Below the pieces are notes generated by a model. The model worked only from the letters and a program-made list of their open reading frames with translations, searched no databases and was not told the origin of the DNA. Position numbers and translations under genes: made by a program. From contig CAJINV010000011.1 of assembly GCA_905178155.1 (NCBI GenBank), forward strand, positions 3,313,077 through 3,377,076: a DNA stretch of 64,000 nucleotides. Direction: 5' to 3'. Below, one piece after another: positions 63,701 to 64,000 of the stretch. Origin of the DNA: Amoebophrya sp. A120. Its lineage: Eukaryota > Sar > Dinophyceae > Syndiniales > Amoebophryaceae. Position 1 is the first letter of the stretch. Each line of letters begins with the position of its first letter.

Positions 63701-64000
63701 GCGCAGGTCGTGGCGGAAAATAGTAGTAACCAGGATGAGGAGAAGAAAGACAAAGACTCGACGACCGCGCTGCATTACACCGTGGAGTTTGTGCAGATGC
63801 GGCCGAAGACCACGGGCCGGGTCTTCGTGAAATCGAATCGGCCCGAAGTGCCGCCAACCTTCGAGTACCCGCGCATCTTTCCCGAAGACTACGACTACCT
63901 GGCGCAGATGGGCAAGTGGATGGGGGACCAATTCGCGTCCACGGGCAGTACGCAGCCGGAGCCCATCACCGAACAGGCGTTCTCCCCCGGCGCGCTCGAG
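60747..64000 (+). CDS. GMC-family FAD oxidoreductase, 3' end outside window
   Basis: Exons 60747-61176, 61356-61651, 61833-62079, 62413-62533, 62792-62832 and 63057 to beyond 64000. GMC flavoenzymes oxidise alcohols such as choline, glucose or aryl alcohols. YEYVVVGSGSAGSVVASRLA (about residue 73) is the FAD dinucleotide fold, followed by TLLIEAGS. GKVAGGSSMLNSCLF matches the first GMC signature, and REIVLSAGALGTPKILTLSGIA the second. LGIPV and VGKYLKDHL follow as usual. VEFVQMRPKTTGRVFVKSNRPEVPP begins the C-terminal substrate domain; the catalytic His lies beyond the window. A Ser/Glu-rich insertion of about 150 residues interrupts this domain. The N-terminus has two hydrophobic stretches (FLVLLLSSLLSS, FLLLFVYATTLPLVLG), so secretion or membrane anchoring is likely. 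A GTGAGT donor-like site at 60897 was not used because no partner fits. Four introners and one GT-AG intron (61652-61832). Confidence 0.88.
61177..61350. mobile_element. Short introner, IE-1 variant
   Basis: 174 bp with exact TSD ggagt. Left TATGCAATGCAAAAGTC, right CTACTTTTGCAGTGGATA. Confidence 0.9.
62080..62407. mobile_element. Introner, family IE-2, reverse orientation
   Basis: 328 bp with exact TSD gaagc. Same inverted core order as 46807-47127. Confidence 0.9.
62534..62786. mobile_element. Introner, family IE-5
   Basis: 253 bp, the same length as the other IE-5 copy, with exact TSD ctgtc. It splits LTLS from GIADP of the second GMC signature. Confidence 0.92.
62833..63051. mobile_element. 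Introner, single type (TATGACAGTGCACAAC)
   Basis: 219 bp with exact TSD gatcc. Left TATGACAGTGCACAACTCCC, right GGGAGTTGTGCACTCTGATA. A 41-nt exon separates it from the previous introner. Confidence 0.9.

Noticed and set aside
1-64000. CRISPR arrays, bacterial operons, rRNA genes or a spliced-leader RNA gene.
   Set aside because: No regular spacer array, no ribosomal or spliced-leader sequence was seen; the exon structure is eukaryotic.

Overview
The window looks like nuclear DNA of a syndinian dinoflagellate, most likely Amoebophrya or a close relative. This is inferred from architecture, not from a database search. Eighteen protein genes can be built and all lie on the + strand. Most are interrupted by intron-like insertions that do not obey GT-AG, start with TAT and end with ATA, carry terminal inverted repeats (TIRs) and sit between 5-bp target-site duplications (TSDs). 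That is the hallmark of the introner elements reported from Amoebophrya genomes. I count 46 of them plus one doubtful case. Removing each element with one TSD copy restores an open frame in every gene, and the summed exon lengths of every complete gene are divisible by three. Ordinary GT-AG introns (47-265 nt, one of 2.5 kb) also occur. The standard genetic code fits, with all three stop codons in use.

Layout: 1-777, end of an unrecognised gene; 1660-4752, Cys-motif protein with six introners; 5498-8716, TRM5 tRNA m1G37 methyltransferase; 10423-15057, type I membrane protein with two CUB-like modules and nine introners; 16721-19315, PhzF-like protein; 20662-24454, CFAP73/CCDC42-like coiled-coil protein; 25659-28987, SHIPPO-repeat protein; 29614-31802, unknown; 32672-33684, second SHIPPO-like protein; 34754-36821, pyroglutamyl-peptidase I; 38725-40135, unknown; 42358-44199, GrpE; 45631-48811, PTC7-type PP2C phosphatase; 49544-52957, glutathione synthetase; 53399-54677 and 55198-56861, unknown; 58688-60172, BAP31-like ER protein; 60747 to the window end, GMC oxidoreductase.

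Introner families named by TIR core: IE-1, TAT..TGCAAAWATGTCTGGGTCTGG; IE-2, TATCAAAAGGAAAAATCCCC; IE-3, TATCCTGAGTAAAAACGTCC; IE-4, AAAAAACTGTG; IE-5, CTCAAACGTTACAATC; plus several single types. Two of the longest introners each contain a copy of one 732-bp hairpin-rich element.

There is no operon logic. Three flagellar/axonemal-type genes (20.6-33.7 kb) lie close together, and the rest are mixed housekeeping and surface functions. Enzyme cores are recognisable but are inflated by low-complexity insertions to about 1.5-2.5 times the usual length. Intergenic stretches of 0.4-2.2 kb are AT-richer and hold little I can name.
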